A DNA stretch of 17,593 nt from Bacteroidales bacterium. Its GTDB lineage: Bacteria > Bacteroidota > Bacteroidia > Bacteroidales > VadinHA17. A program made the translations under genes and the position numbers. Below the pieces are notes generated by a model that saw only the letters and a program-made list of their open reading frames with translations, was not told the DNA's origin and did no database searches. This document shows, piece by piece, positions 1 to 7,895 of this stretch (its first letter is position 1; the number at the start of each line of letters is the position of its first letter). The DNA lies in NCBI GenBank assembly GCA_016936695.1, contig JAFGXK010000213.1, forward strand, positions 1 to 17,593, read 5' to 3'.

Positions 1-1
1 C

Positions 2-121
2 ATAGGAGGAATCGACCTCAACCCGGTGATCACCCACAGGTTCCATATCGATGAATTTCAGAAGGGATTTGATGTGATGGAAAGCGGGAATTGCGGCAAG
101 GTGATACTCAACTGGGATTAG
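2..121 (+). CDS. tdh: L-threonine 3-dehydrogenase, C-terminal end (partial)
   Basis: The window opens inside a gene; 39 codons remain before a TAG stop. The visible tail contains HRFHIDEFQKGFDVMESG and ends GKVILNWD, which closely resembles the C terminus of zinc-dependent L-threonine 3-dehydrogenase (the E. coli enzyme ends in a similar DDFQKGF...SGKVIL-W-D pattern). The enzyme is a cytosolic medium-chain dehydrogenase that oxidises L-threonine to 2-amino-3-oxobutyrate with NAD+. The next gene downstream is kbl, which consumes that unstable product, so the pairing strongly supports the call. The catalytic zinc and NAD-binding parts lie outside the window. In many bacteria the two genes sit close together; here 161 bp of repeat-rich DNA lies between them. 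Confidence 0.88.
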   Translation: MGGIDLNPVITHRFHIDEFQKGFDVMESGNCGKVILNWD

Positions 122-129
122 AAATCAAG

Positions 130-226
130 GCATGAGGCGTGAGGTATGGGGCTTGAGGTGAAGAAGACGAAGAGACTGAGAGACGAAATGACTTAGAGAC
201 GATGAAACCAGCAACCAGCAACCAGC
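130..226. repeat. Mosaic of short tandem repeats between tdh and kbl
   Basis: Three different tandem arrays lie side by side. Positions 130-157 are four head-to-tail heptamers (GCATGAG, GCGTGAG, GTATGGG, GCTTGAG). Positions 165-202 are a 16-bp repeat: AGACGAAGAGACTGAG, then AGACGAAATGACTTAG (13 of 16 identical), then a partial third unit beginning AGACGA. Positions 206-226 are three perfect AACCAGC heptamers. I see no start codon with coding-like sequence in this stretch. The function is unknown. It resembles the degenerate heptamer tandem repeats described in cyanobacterial intergenic DNA, but that is analogy only. Confidence 0.8.
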
Positions 227-260
227 GGGGCTTACCCCCAAACCCCCCAGGGGGGGCTTA
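227..260. repeat. G/C-run element bounded by GGGGCTTA direct repeats
   Basis: GGGGCTTA occurs at 227-234 and again at 253-260. Between the copies are C5 (235-239), AAA, C6 (243-248), A, and the start of a G7 run (250-256). The C runs can pair with the G run in alternative hairpins, for example 235-239 with a G5. Its right edge lies 22 nt before the kbl start codon. It has no following T-run on the + strand, so it does not look like a canonical terminator. It may be part of the same mosaic as the tandem repeats to its left. Confidence 0.6.
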
Positions 261-282
261 AAGAAACTAAACACACAACATT

Positions 283-1473
283 ATGTATAAGGATTATCAG
301 GAACATCTCGTTCAGGTTCTATCTGAGATCAGGGAAGCCGGTCTATATAAAAATGAAAGAGTAATCACATCGCCTCAGGGAGCTGAGATAACCCTCGACA
401 CCGGACAAAAGGTGCTTAACTTCTGTGCCAACAACTACCTTGGTCTATCTGCAAACAGGAAACTGGTTAAAGCTGCAAAGGAGGCACTTGAAACTCATGG
501 TTACGGTATGTCGTCGGTGCGCTTCATCTGCGGTACCGGCGACCTTCACAAGGAGCTGGAACAGAAGCTGGCTGAGTTTTTCGGGATGGAAGACACCATT
601 TTGTATGCAGCCTGCTTTGATGCAAACGGAGGTGTTTTTGAACCCCTGCTTACCGAAGAGGATGCGATTATTTCGGATTCCCTCAATCATGCGTCGATCA
701 TCGACGGGGTGAGGCTTTGCAAGGCGCAGCGCTACAGGTATGCCAATGCCGACATGAACGATCTGGAGAAGAAGCTGAAGGAGGCTCAGGCACAGCGCTT
801 CAGACTGATAGTCACCGACGGCGTCTTTTCAATGGACGGCAATGTGGCGCCGCTCGACAGGATACATGAACTTGCAGGTAAGTACAATGCTATGATCATG
901 GTAGATGAATCACACTCGGCAGGAGTTGTGGGTGAAACCGGACGCGGGGTAACGGAGCTTTATAACCTGAAGGGAAAGATAGAGATAATTACCGGTACAC
1001 TGGGCAAGGCTTTCGGCGGAGCCATCGGCGGATTCACCACCGGGAAGAAGGAGATCATCGAGATGCTTCGCCAGCGATCGAGGCCCTACCTCTTCAGCAA
1101 TTCGATACCGCCGCTGGTTGCTGCTGCAGGCATTAAGATGATTGAGATGATGACAGAGACCAATGAGCTGCAGGACAAGCTGCATTTCAACACGAAGTAT
1201 TTCATGGAGAAGATGATGAAGGCTGGTTTCGATATCAAGCCCACACAGTCGGCCATTTGTGCCGTCATGCTTTACGACGCCAAACTGTCGCAGGAGATGG
1301 CGTCCTTACTGCTCGATGAAGGCATCTATGTGATCGGCTTTTACTTCCCGGTTGTTCCAAAGGGCCAGGCAAGGATAAGGGTACAACTCTCGGCAGCTCA
1401 CGAACAGGAGCATCTCGACAAAGCCATAGCAGCTTTTGAGAAGATCGGCAGAGAACTTAAGGTTATTAAATAA
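283..1473 (+). CDS. kbl: Glycine C-acetyltransferase (2-amino-3-ketobutyrate CoA ligase)
   Basis: A cytosolic PLP enzyme of the alpha-oxoamine synthase family that cleaves 2-amino-3-oxobutyrate with CoA to glycine and acetyl-CoA, the second step of threonine catabolism after Tdh. The 396-residue length matches the family (E. coli Kbl is about 398). Visible landmarks are the NYLGL stretch near residue 51, GTGDLHKELE near 84-93, SLNHASIIDG near 133-142, the PLP-contacting D208-E-S-H211 motif, and the Schiff-base lysine K242 in GTLGKAFGG. Related enzymes such as BioF and HemA share this fold, but the position directly after tdh settles the choice. The ATG at 283 has no clear Shine-Dalgarno sequence (A-rich ACACACAACATT precedes it), as is common in Bacteroidota. 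It ends 27 bp from the convergent nrdJ stop, with no obvious terminator hairpin between. Confidence 0.95.
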   Translation: MYKDYQEHLVQVLSEIREAGLYKNERVITSPQGAEITLDTGQKVLNFCANNYLGLSANRKLVKAAKEALETHGYGMSSVRFICGTGDLHKELEQKLAEFFGMEDTILYAACFDANGGVFEPLLTEEDAIISDSLNHASIIDGVRLCKAQRYRYANADMNDLEKKLKEAQAQRFRLIVTDGVFSMDGNVAPLDRIHELAGKYNAMIMVDESHSAGVVGETGRGVTELYNLKGKIEIITGTLGKAFGGAIGGFTTGKKEIIEMLRQRSRPYLFSNSIPPLVAAAGIKMIEMMTETNELQDKLHFNTKYFMEKMMKAGFDIKPTQSAICAVMLYDAKLSQEMASLLLDEGIYVIGFYFPVVPKGQARIRVQLSAAHEQEHLDKAIAAFEKIGRELKVIK

Positions 1474-1500
1474 TAATCCCCTTCAGAACCCCCCAAATCA

Positions 1501-4131
1501 TCAACCGCATTTTGACGATCCGCAGTCTTTGCAGATCAGGCATCCTTCCTCGTACACAAGGTTATCGGAACCGCATTCAGTGCATTTTCCCTTGGCCCTT
1601 GTGCCGTTCGGAATGTATTTTTTAAGTGCCCGTTCCACACCGTTCTTCCAGTTGTTTATAGATTCACTGTCGAGTTTCAGCGACTGAACCAGGTTCACGA
1701 CATCCTGGATAGGCATCTCATGGCGGAGCACTCCCGATATGAGCTTGGCATAGTTCCAGTATTCCGGCTTGAACATGTGTGACAGTCCTTCAAATATCTT
1801 TTTGTATCCGTATTTATCCGTATACTGGAAGTCATATCTTGTCTTGCCGTCATCCATCTTAACCTTGATAATCTTTCCCTTTACTATTGTTTTCGGAATC
1901 GGGAAGACCTCATCATCAGCCAGACCTGTGAATATCTCATATGGTCTGCCGTCCCTGAGACCAACGAATGCCACCCATTTTTCCTCGTTGAAGTTGAAGC
2001 GTATAACATCGCAGTCGAGGACTCGCGGGCGTTTTGGTCTTTCAGCCCTGGCATCGCTCTTACCGGCGATCAGAACCCCGTCGCGCGATCCGTCGCGATA
2101 AACGGTAGCACCTTTGCATCCCGATTTCCAGGCTGTCAGATACAATTCACTTACCAGTTCTTCCTTTGCATCCGACGGAAGATTGATTGTAACGCTTATT
2201 GAATGGTCGACCCATTTCTGGATAGCGCCCTGCATGCGAACCTTTGCCACCCAGTCGACATCATTTGCAGTAGCTTTGTAATATGGTGATTTAGCTATGA
2301 TTGCATTGATTTCGTCTTCTCCCATACGGGTTACATTGTCGGGATCGTAGCCGTTCAGCTTCAGCCAGTCGACAAACTTGTGGTGGAATACGATGAACTC
2401 TTCCCATGAATCGCCTACCCCATCCTTAAATGAAATCTTGACGTTCTTGTCGTTCGGATTCACCTTTCTGCGGCGCTTGTAGAACACCGAGAAGATGGGT
2501 TCGATTCCCGAGGTGGTCTGGGTCATGAGGCTGGTTGTGCCTGTGGGTGCTATTGTGAGAAGGGCTATGTTACGTCGCCCGTATTTTACCATATTGTTAT
2601 ACATCACCGGATCGGCCTCTTTCATTCTGAGGATAAAGGGATTGTTCATTTCCCTTTCAGCATCGTAAATGGTAAATGGACCTCTTTCCCTTGCCAGGTA
2701 GGTTGATGATTTGTATGCTTCGAGAGCAAGAGTCTTGTGCACATCGACCGAGAAATTTATTGCCTCTTCACTGCCATACCTGAGACCGAGTGCTGCAAGC
2801 ATATCCCCTTCGGCTGTTATCCCGATACCTGTCCTTCTTCCCTGTTCCGATTTTTTCCTTATGTTCAGCCACAGGTTCTTTTCAACCTGTTTCAGCTCTT
2901 CCAGCTCGGGATCGGCTTCGATCTTGTCCAGGATCGCATCTATCTTTTCAAGTTCCAGGTCAATGATGTCATCCATCATCCTCTGAGCCAGTCCAACATG
3001 TTCCTTATAGAGTTCAAAGTTAAAGGTCGCCCTGTCGGTGAAGGGATCCATCACATAGCTGAACAAGTTGATTGCCAGAAGGCGGCAGCTGTCATAGGGG
3101 CAGAGGGGTATTTCACCGCATGGATTGGTTGACACGGTTGTGAATCCCAGATCGGCATAGCAATCGGGAACACTCTCCCGTATTATGGTGTCCCAGAAAA
3201 GCATTCCGGGTTCGGCCGATTTCCAGGCATTATGTATTATTTTGGTCCACAGCTGGACGGCATCGACATCCCTGAAGAATTTCGGGTTATCTGACACTAT
3301 GGGGTATTGCTGCCTGAATATTGTTTTATTCTCGACAGCTGTCATGAACTCATCGGTGATCTTCACTGAAACGTTTGCGCCGGTTATCTTACCGCTTTCC
3401 ATTTTGGCATCGATAAACCTGCCGCTGTCGGGGTGCTTGATGGATATTGAGAGCATCAATGCTCCGCGTCTTCCGTCCTGTGCCACCTCGCGGGTAGAGT
3501 TTGAATATCTTTCCATGAAGGGGACAACTCCGGTTGAAGTAAGGGCGCTGTTCAGAACGGGTGAGCCTTTGGGCCTTATATGGGAAAGGTCGTGTCCGAC
3601 GCCTCCCCGGCGTTTCATAAGCTGAACCTGCTCCTGATCGATCTTCATGATCCCTCCGTAAGAGTCGGCGATACCGTCGTTGCCAATCACAAAGCAGTTC
3701 GACAGCGAAGCAATCTGATAGTCGTTTCCGATACCGGTCATGGGTCCTCCCTGGGGCACAATGTATTTGAAATCCTTGAGAACACTGTAAATAAGCTCCT
3801 CGGGGAGAGGGTTCTTGTATTTTAGTTCGACCCTGCGGATTTCCCTTGCAAGCCTCCGGTGCATGTCGTCGGGGGTCTTCTCATAGAGGTTTCCGAACGA
3901 ATCCTTCAGGGCATACTTATTTGCCCATACCCTGGCAGCCAGTTCATCACCATTGAAATAATCAATGCTGGCTTCAACGGCTTCATCATGAGAATATGTG
4001 GGCTTCTCAGATTTCATTTCAGCCGGTTTGTCAGGATCCTTCATTTCCGTTCTTTTCTTATTTTCTGTTACTGCCGCATCACTTGCTTTCGCGGATGCGA
4101 TGACTGACTCCTGGACAAATAAATCTCCCAT
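1501..4131 (-). CDS. nrdJ: Adenosylcobalamin-dependent (class II) ribonucleotide reductase
   Basis: Makes deoxyribonucleotides from ribonucleotides using vitamin B12 coenzyme to generate the thiyl radical, so it needs no oxygen and no separate radical subunit. The single chain of 876 residues carries the expected catalytic set: C146 in SLSNCFVIG, the N336-P-C338-G-E340 motif and C349 in PYDSCRLLAINL. The C338 thiyl and C146/C349 redox roles are assigned by analogy with class II enzymes. The C terminus is a cysteine-rich tail (C850, C853, C864, C867, C870, C875), a zinc-ribbon-like module thought to re-reduce the active site. Residues 1-45 are low-complexity and charged, with alternative methionines at 30 and 39, so the true start could be downstream of 4131; no strong Shine-Dalgarno sequence decides it. 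No cobalamin riboswitch or NrdR-type palindrome was recognised upstream. Confidence 0.96.
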   Translation of the reverse strand: MGDLFVQESVIASAKASDAAVTENKKRTEMKDPDKPAEMKSEKPTYSHDEAVEASIDYFNGDELAARVWANKYALKDSFGNLYEKTPDDMHRRLAREIRRVELKYKNPLPEELIYSVLKDFKYIVPQGGPMTGIGNDYQIASLSNCFVIGNDGIADSYGGIMKIDQEQVQLMKRRGGVGHDLSHIRPKGSPVLNSALTSTGVVPFMERYSNSTREVAQDGRRGALMLSISIKHPDSGRFIDAKMESGKITGANVSVKITDEFMTAVENKTIFRQQYPIVSDNPKFFRDVDAVQLWTKIIHNAWKSAEPGMLFWDTIIRESVPDCYADLGFTTVSTNPCGEIPLCPYDSCRLLAINLFSYVMDPFTDRATFNFELYKEHVGLAQRMMDDIIDLELEKIDAILDKIEADPELEELKQVEKNLWLNIRKKSEQGRRTGIGITAEGDMLAALGLRYGSEEAINFSVDVHKTLALEAYKSSTYLARERGPFTIYDAEREMNNPFILRMKEADPVMYNNMVKYGRRNIALLTIAPTGTTSLMTQTTSGIEPIFSVFYKRRRKVNPNDKNVKISFKDGVGDSWEEFIVFHHKFVDWLKLNGYDPDNVTRMGEDEINAIIAKSPYYKATANDVDWVAKVRMQGAIQKWVDHSISVTINLPSDAKEELVSELYLTAWKSGCKGATVYRDGSRDGVLIAGKSDARAERPKRPRVLDCDVIRFNFNEEKWVAFVGLRDGRPYEIFTGLADDEVFPIPKTIVKGKIIKVKMDDGKTRYDFQYTDKYGYKKIFEGLSHMFKPEYWNYAKLISGVLRHEMPIQDVVNLVQSLKLDSESINNWKNGVERALKKYIPNGTRAKGKCTECGSDNLVYEEGCLICKDCGSSKCG

Positions 4132-4359
4132 CTTAAAAAAATAAATCTGTTAACTTTTGATAATGTTACGATTAAACGACCGTTGATTTTTGTAGCGGGT
4201 AATCGCTAAAATAGACAAGCATAGTACTCGATGCAAGCTTAAAAATTTAACTTTATTAACATTCGAGGGGGGAGTTATTAACTTAAGACTACAGGCCTGT
4301 TTCTCAACTGTTTAGTCACATTGTTGCCAGTGTACACAGCTTTGATCCGGCCTGAGCCG
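4132..4359. other. Intergenic region: nrdJ leader
   Basis: This stretch between the TonB-receptor terminator and the nrdJ start is AT-rich near nrdJ and holds no plausible ORF. I looked on the minus strand for a B12-box riboswitch core, an NrdR-like palindrome and a perfect TAnnTTTG element with an upstream TTG. I found only 7-of-8 matches to the -7 element (TAAGCTTG, TATGCTTG), none with a good -33 partner. The nrdJ promoter presumably lies here because the preceding gene has its own terminator, but I cannot place it. Confidence 0.5.
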
Positions 4360-4390
4360 AAAAAAAAAGGCGCCTTATTCAGGCGCCCTT
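4360..4390 (-). terminator. Rho-independent terminator of the TonB-receptor gene
   Basis: Read on the minus strand, a GGCGCC/GGCGCC stem, extended to about 9 bp by A-T and G-T pairs, has a 7-nt loop (TGAATAA) and is followed directly by a run of nine T residues. It lies 25 bp past the stop codon of the Oar-like receptor and upstream of nrdJ, so it should separate the two transcription units. Read on the + strand the hairpin is followed only by a loose AT-rich stretch, so the minus direction is the main one. Confidence 0.88.
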
Positions 4391-4415
4391 AATTATTATT
4401 CAACCGATCTTCAGT

Positions 4416-7400
4416 TTAATTGAAAAGATAGCGGAGACCAACCTGCAGCATCCAGCACTGATTGATGTTCAGATAGGTGTCGTAGGTTTTGGTCGGGTAA
4501 GCGTCATTAACCTTCACCATTGAGTAGGTTGGGATATTGGATTCGTCACGGCCTTCGTACTTCAGGATTGCTCCGTAGTTACTGGCAGCCATGTTTTTGT
4601 AAACTCCCCATTTTGAATTGATCAGGTTGCCTGCATTAAGCACGTCGATGCTCAGCTGCAATGTATTCCTGGTATTTCCGGCTTTAACCGAGAAATCCTG
4701 TACAAAGCGGAGGTCTATCCTGTTAACCCAGGGAGCGCGTGCCGCATAGGCTTCCGCATATTCACCCTTGTGTTTGCTCAGGTAACGATCCTGCTCGATG
4801 AATTCGAAGAAAGCATTTTCGTCGGCAGAGGTGAGGAATGAAACTTCACCTTTCTGCTTCGGTATGTAAATCAGGTCGGTTGTTACTGCATCGCCGTTCA
4901 TGTCGTTGCTGTAAGTAAAGGAGTTACCGTAAGGTGTGAAACCTGAATAGAACAAGCTGATGGTGGATGCCATATGATCGTTAAGATAAGGAATACGGTA
5001 AGATAACGATCCTGTAACCCTGTCGGGCATTACATACTGTGACCTCTGAACTGTCGGATTGTTTGGTCCGTCAACTGAATAAACCCCTACCCATGCTGAA
5101 TTGGCATTACTTCCGGGCATACCCGATAATTCTTTCATTTCGGTCTTTGTGTATGCAGCCATAAGGTCGAAATTCTTCAGTGGTTCTGCATTAAGGGTCA
5201 GGTTAAAGGTATAGCCGTAGCCCTTGTTGGTGTTCCTGAGAACGCATGCATCCCTGACACTGGTGTATGTAAATTCTTCCGGGAAAATGTAGCGCTTGTC
5301 AGGTCCGGCAAATCTCTCCCACGATGATGTAGGATTCATTACATTGTAGTTTTCAATCATCACTGCATTTATGTTTTTTGTGACCATCCCTTCAGCGGTA
5401 ACTGAGAAAGGGAATTCAACAGGGACCTTGTAATCAACTGCCAGTGAAGATTTCCAAACCTGCGGCATTCTGAAGTCAGGATCCACGCCTGCTATTGAGC
5501 TTGGCACGCTGCCATCCTCGGGAGTTACCACAGTCTGAAAACCAAGCCTGCTGATCATTTCATTCACATCAGTAATCATAGGGCCTTCAAGCAGGGCAAG
5601 TCTTGGATCGCTGGAACTGACAGTACCGTCAGGATTGAAGCGGGTCTGCAGTTTCATCAATATCTGGTTCATTCCTGAGTTAGAAGGCATGTTGGTGAAG
5701 AACACCAGCGGCAGACGGCCTGTGAATATGCCTGTTCCGCCTCGTACCACAATCGATTTATTTGAATTAACGTCCCAGGTAAATCCAACGCGGGGTGACA
5801 GATTGATCCTTGATTTGGGCCATTCGCCTGTATCTAAATGCCTGCCTCCGAAGTCGAGCTCCTTAATGGCATTGTTGGCAATGATATCATCAATAAATGA
5901 AAGATTATCAGCACGCAGGCCGACAGTAAGCTTAAAGTTCTGAAGCGGACTCCATTCATCCTGGATATAGGCTCCGATCTGGTTGAATTTTACAGCGTTG
6001 GAGGGAATCAGTTCTCCATTGGTGCCGTATGTCAGGGCAAAGTCAACCGGAATGGCTCCGTTCAGGAAGTCACTCAGACTGGCATAACGATAATAGCCTG
6101 TACCGCTGCGCATGTAGTTATTGTCAGCCATCTGGTATTCGAAACTAACTCCGGCTGTCAGTTTGTGGGCATCAAGATAATAGGTAAAGTTGTCGGTAGC
6201 TGTGATGACCTTGTTCTTAACGCCGTTGTTCCAGGTGAAGAGTTCATATCCTGCTGAAATATAAGGATCAAGGGCAGCCGCTCCTTCTGCAATATCACCG
6301 CTCATGATATCGATGAAAGGGAAGGGTGAGGAAGTCGATCCGCGTACATCCTTAATATCGGAATAAGTAACCAGCAATTGATTGGACATGGTATTTGAAA
6401 ACCTGCTGTTCAATTCCAGTGATCCTGAATTAACAATGTTATCCATTGAGTACATTGAATTTGCATAGGAGAAGGAGTATTCTCCGACGCGGTACTTGCC
6501 TTTGTCGCGGTAGCTTCCATCGGTTGAGTTTCCGTTTGGCGGGTTCCAGGCAGTATTTTTTGTATGATTGTAACGAACGCTCAGCTTATGGGCATCGGTA
6601 ATGTTCCAGTCCAGACGGGCGAGGTATTTCAGGTTTGACTCGTCGGCGGGGAAACTTGAAAAAGAACCTGTCTCGTAGCCATAATTATTTCTCAAAAAAT
6701 CAGAAACTGTCTGCAAATCGGATTCAGTAACACGCGAAATGGTCTGCTGGTCGGATACACCATTCTGGGAGGCACGCCAGCGGATAACCTGCTTCGGGGT
6801 TTTTTCGTATTCAAGGTTACCGAAGAAAAAGAGCTTGTTTTTGATGATCGGACCTCCCACGGTGAATCCATAAATAGAATTCGATTCTTTTGGTCGGTCC
6901 CCAAAGTCTTTGTCGCCAATTTTGTTACCCCTCATATCCTGGTTGGTATAATAGGTATAGGCAGTGGCCTTATAGGTGTTAGTCCCTGATTTGGTGATGG
7001 CATTAATACCTCCTCCGATAAAGTTGGTCTGACGAACGTCAAAAGGCGCAATGACAACCTGAACCTCTTCAATTGCATCGAGAGAAATAGGATTGCCGCC
7101 GCCGGGCAGGTTACTGCTCAGGCCGAAGTTATTGTTGAAGTTTGAACCATCAACCGTGAAGTGTGTAGAACGTCCGTCACCGCCTGAAAAACTCATCCCG
7201 TTTGCATAGGGAGAAACCCTTGAAATGTCCCCGATGTTCCTGTTAATGGTCGGCATCATCGTCATCTGCTCCGCGGAAATGTTTGTAGTAGCTCCGGTTT
7301 TGAGCATGTTGAACTTCGAAGGCCTTGCACCGACTACTGTGACTACATTGAGCTCAGTGCTCGATTCGGTCATGCTGACATTCAGCCCGAAGATCTCGCC

Positions 7401-7700
7401 GAGGGACAGATTGATATCCGTAAAGGTCTCCTTTGAGTAACCAATGAAGGTAACTTCAACCCTGTAGGGGCCGCCGGGACGCATCCCCTGGATTGAAAAC
7501 AATCCCTGGACGTTGGTCGTTGCGCCGTAGATTGATCCTGAAGGCACATGTGTTGCGACAACAGTTGCGCCAGCCAGGACCTCTCCCTGTGTGTCGGTAA
7601 TCATACCGCTCATTGATGATGTTGTGGATCCCTGAGCCATAGCAAGCACCGGGATCAGCATAAACAACAATATCGCAAGCGTGTGTTTAAAATGTTTCAT
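4416..7700 (-). CDS. Oar-like TonB-dependent outer-membrane receptor with carboxypeptidase-regulatory-like N domain
   Basis: An outer-membrane beta-barrel protein expected to move a substrate using TonB energy; the substrate is unknown. Residues 1-22 form a signal peptide (KHFKH, hydrophobic core, AMA cleavage site before Q23). Residues about 29-110 are a carboxypeptidase-D regulatory-like beta-sandwich (SGMITDTQGEVLAGATVVAT...). ELNVVTVVG near 116-124 is a possible TonB-box region. A plug domain follows at about 135-240, with VDGSNFNNNFGL, ISLDAIEEVQVVIAPFDVRQ and GGGINAITKSGTN. The rest is barrel, ending in GLRYLFN with near-terminal aromatic residues. At 1094 residues, with the DAIEEVQV...PFDVRQ...GGGINAITKSGTN pattern, it resembles the Oar group rather than SusC. 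No SusD partner is adjacent, which also argues against a glycan-uptake locus. In Myxococcus, Oar is needed for secretion of the protease PopC; whether that applies here is unknown. Confidence 0.9.
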   Translation of the reverse strand: MKHFKHTLAILLFMLIPVLAMAQGSTTSSMSGMITDTQGEVLAGATVVATHVPSGSIYGATTNVQGLFSIQGMRPGGPYRVEVTFIGYSKETFTDINLSLGEIFGLNVSMTESSTELNVVTVVGARPSKFNMLKTGATTNISAEQMTMMPTINRNIGDISRVSPYANGMSFSGGDGRSTHFTVDGSNFNNNFGLSSNLPGGGNPISLDAIEEVQVVIAPFDVRQTNFIGGGINAITKSGTNTYKATAYTYYTNQDMRGNKIGDKDFGDRPKESNSIYGFTVGGPIIKNKLFFFGNLEYEKTPKQVIRWRASQNGVSDQQTISRVTESDLQTVSDFLRNNYGYETGSFSSFPADESNLKYLARLDWNITDAHKLSVRYNHTKNTAWNPPNGNSTDGSYRDKGKYRVGEYSFSYANSMYSMDNIVNSGSLELNSRFSNTMSNQLLVTYSDIKDVRGSTSSPFPFIDIMSGDIAEGAAALDPYISAGYELFTWNNGVKNKVITATDNFTYYLDAHKLTAGVSFEYQMADNNYMRSGTGYYRYASLSDFLNGAIPVDFALTYGTNGELIPSNAVKFNQIGAYIQDEWSPLQNFKLTVGLRADNLSFIDDIIANNAIKELDFGGRHLDTGEWPKSRINLSPRVGFTWDVNSNKSIVVRGGTGIFTGRLPLVFFTNMPSNSGMNQILMKLQTRFNPDGTVSSSDPRLALLEGPMITDVNEMISRLGFQTVVTPEDGSVPSSIAGVDPDFRMPQVWKSSLAVDYKVPVEFPFSVTAEGMVTKNINAVMIENYNVMNPTSSWERFAGPDKRYIFPEEFTYTSVRDACVLRNTNKGYGYTFNLTLNAEPLKNFDLMAAYTKTEMKELSGMPGSNANSAWVGVYSVDGPNNPTVQRSQYVMPDRVTGSLSYRIPYLNDHMASTISLFYSGFTPYGNSFTYSNDMNGDAVTTDLIYIPKQKGEVSFLTSADENAFFEFIEQDRYLSKHKGEYAEAYAARAPWVNRIDLRFVQDFSVKAGNTRNTLQLSIDVLNAGNLINSKWGVYKNMAASNYGAILKYEGRDESNIPTYSMVKVNDAYPTKTYDTYLNINQCWMLQVGLRYLFN

Positions 7701-7767
7701 AATAAAAATAGGATTTAGGATTAATTTTCAAATGCAATACTACACTAACTATTTGATTTTTTGATTA

Positions 7768-7775
7768 CAAACTTA
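7768..7775 (-). promoter_or_regulatory. Candidate -7 element for the TonB-receptor gene
   Basis: On the minus strand this reads TAAGTTTG, an exact match to the Bacteroidota -7 consensus TAnnTTTG, 67 bp upstream of the receptor start codon. There is no TTG at the usual 17-23 bp upstream spacing, so the call is weak. The 195-bp gap between waaA and the receptor gene holds nothing else I can recognise. Confidence 0.3.
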
Positions 7776-7895
7776 TTACATTTAATTCAATAAAGGCTGG
7801 GCAATTTACTGCACTTTGAAAAAAAGGTTTTTGTCGTATAAAGTTATGTTATTAACAAGTTATGAGCCGGAATTGTTAATATTTTTTTGCACCTA

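Noticed and set aside
1769..4107. Several plus-strand open frames of 80-146 codons opposite nrdJ
   Set aside because: They lie wholly antisense to a well-supported conserved gene, show no recognisable domains and have no ribosome binding sites; they are frame shadows.
4132..4359. Possible cobalamin riboswitch or NrdR box upstream of nrdJ
   Set aside because: I could not find a B12-box core or the expected palindrome on the minus strand by eye; a covariance search would be decisive.
4416..7700. SusC-type glycan-uptake receptor of a polysaccharide utilisation locus
   Set aside because: There is no SusD or glycoside hydrolase nearby, and the plug motifs fit the Oar-like group better.
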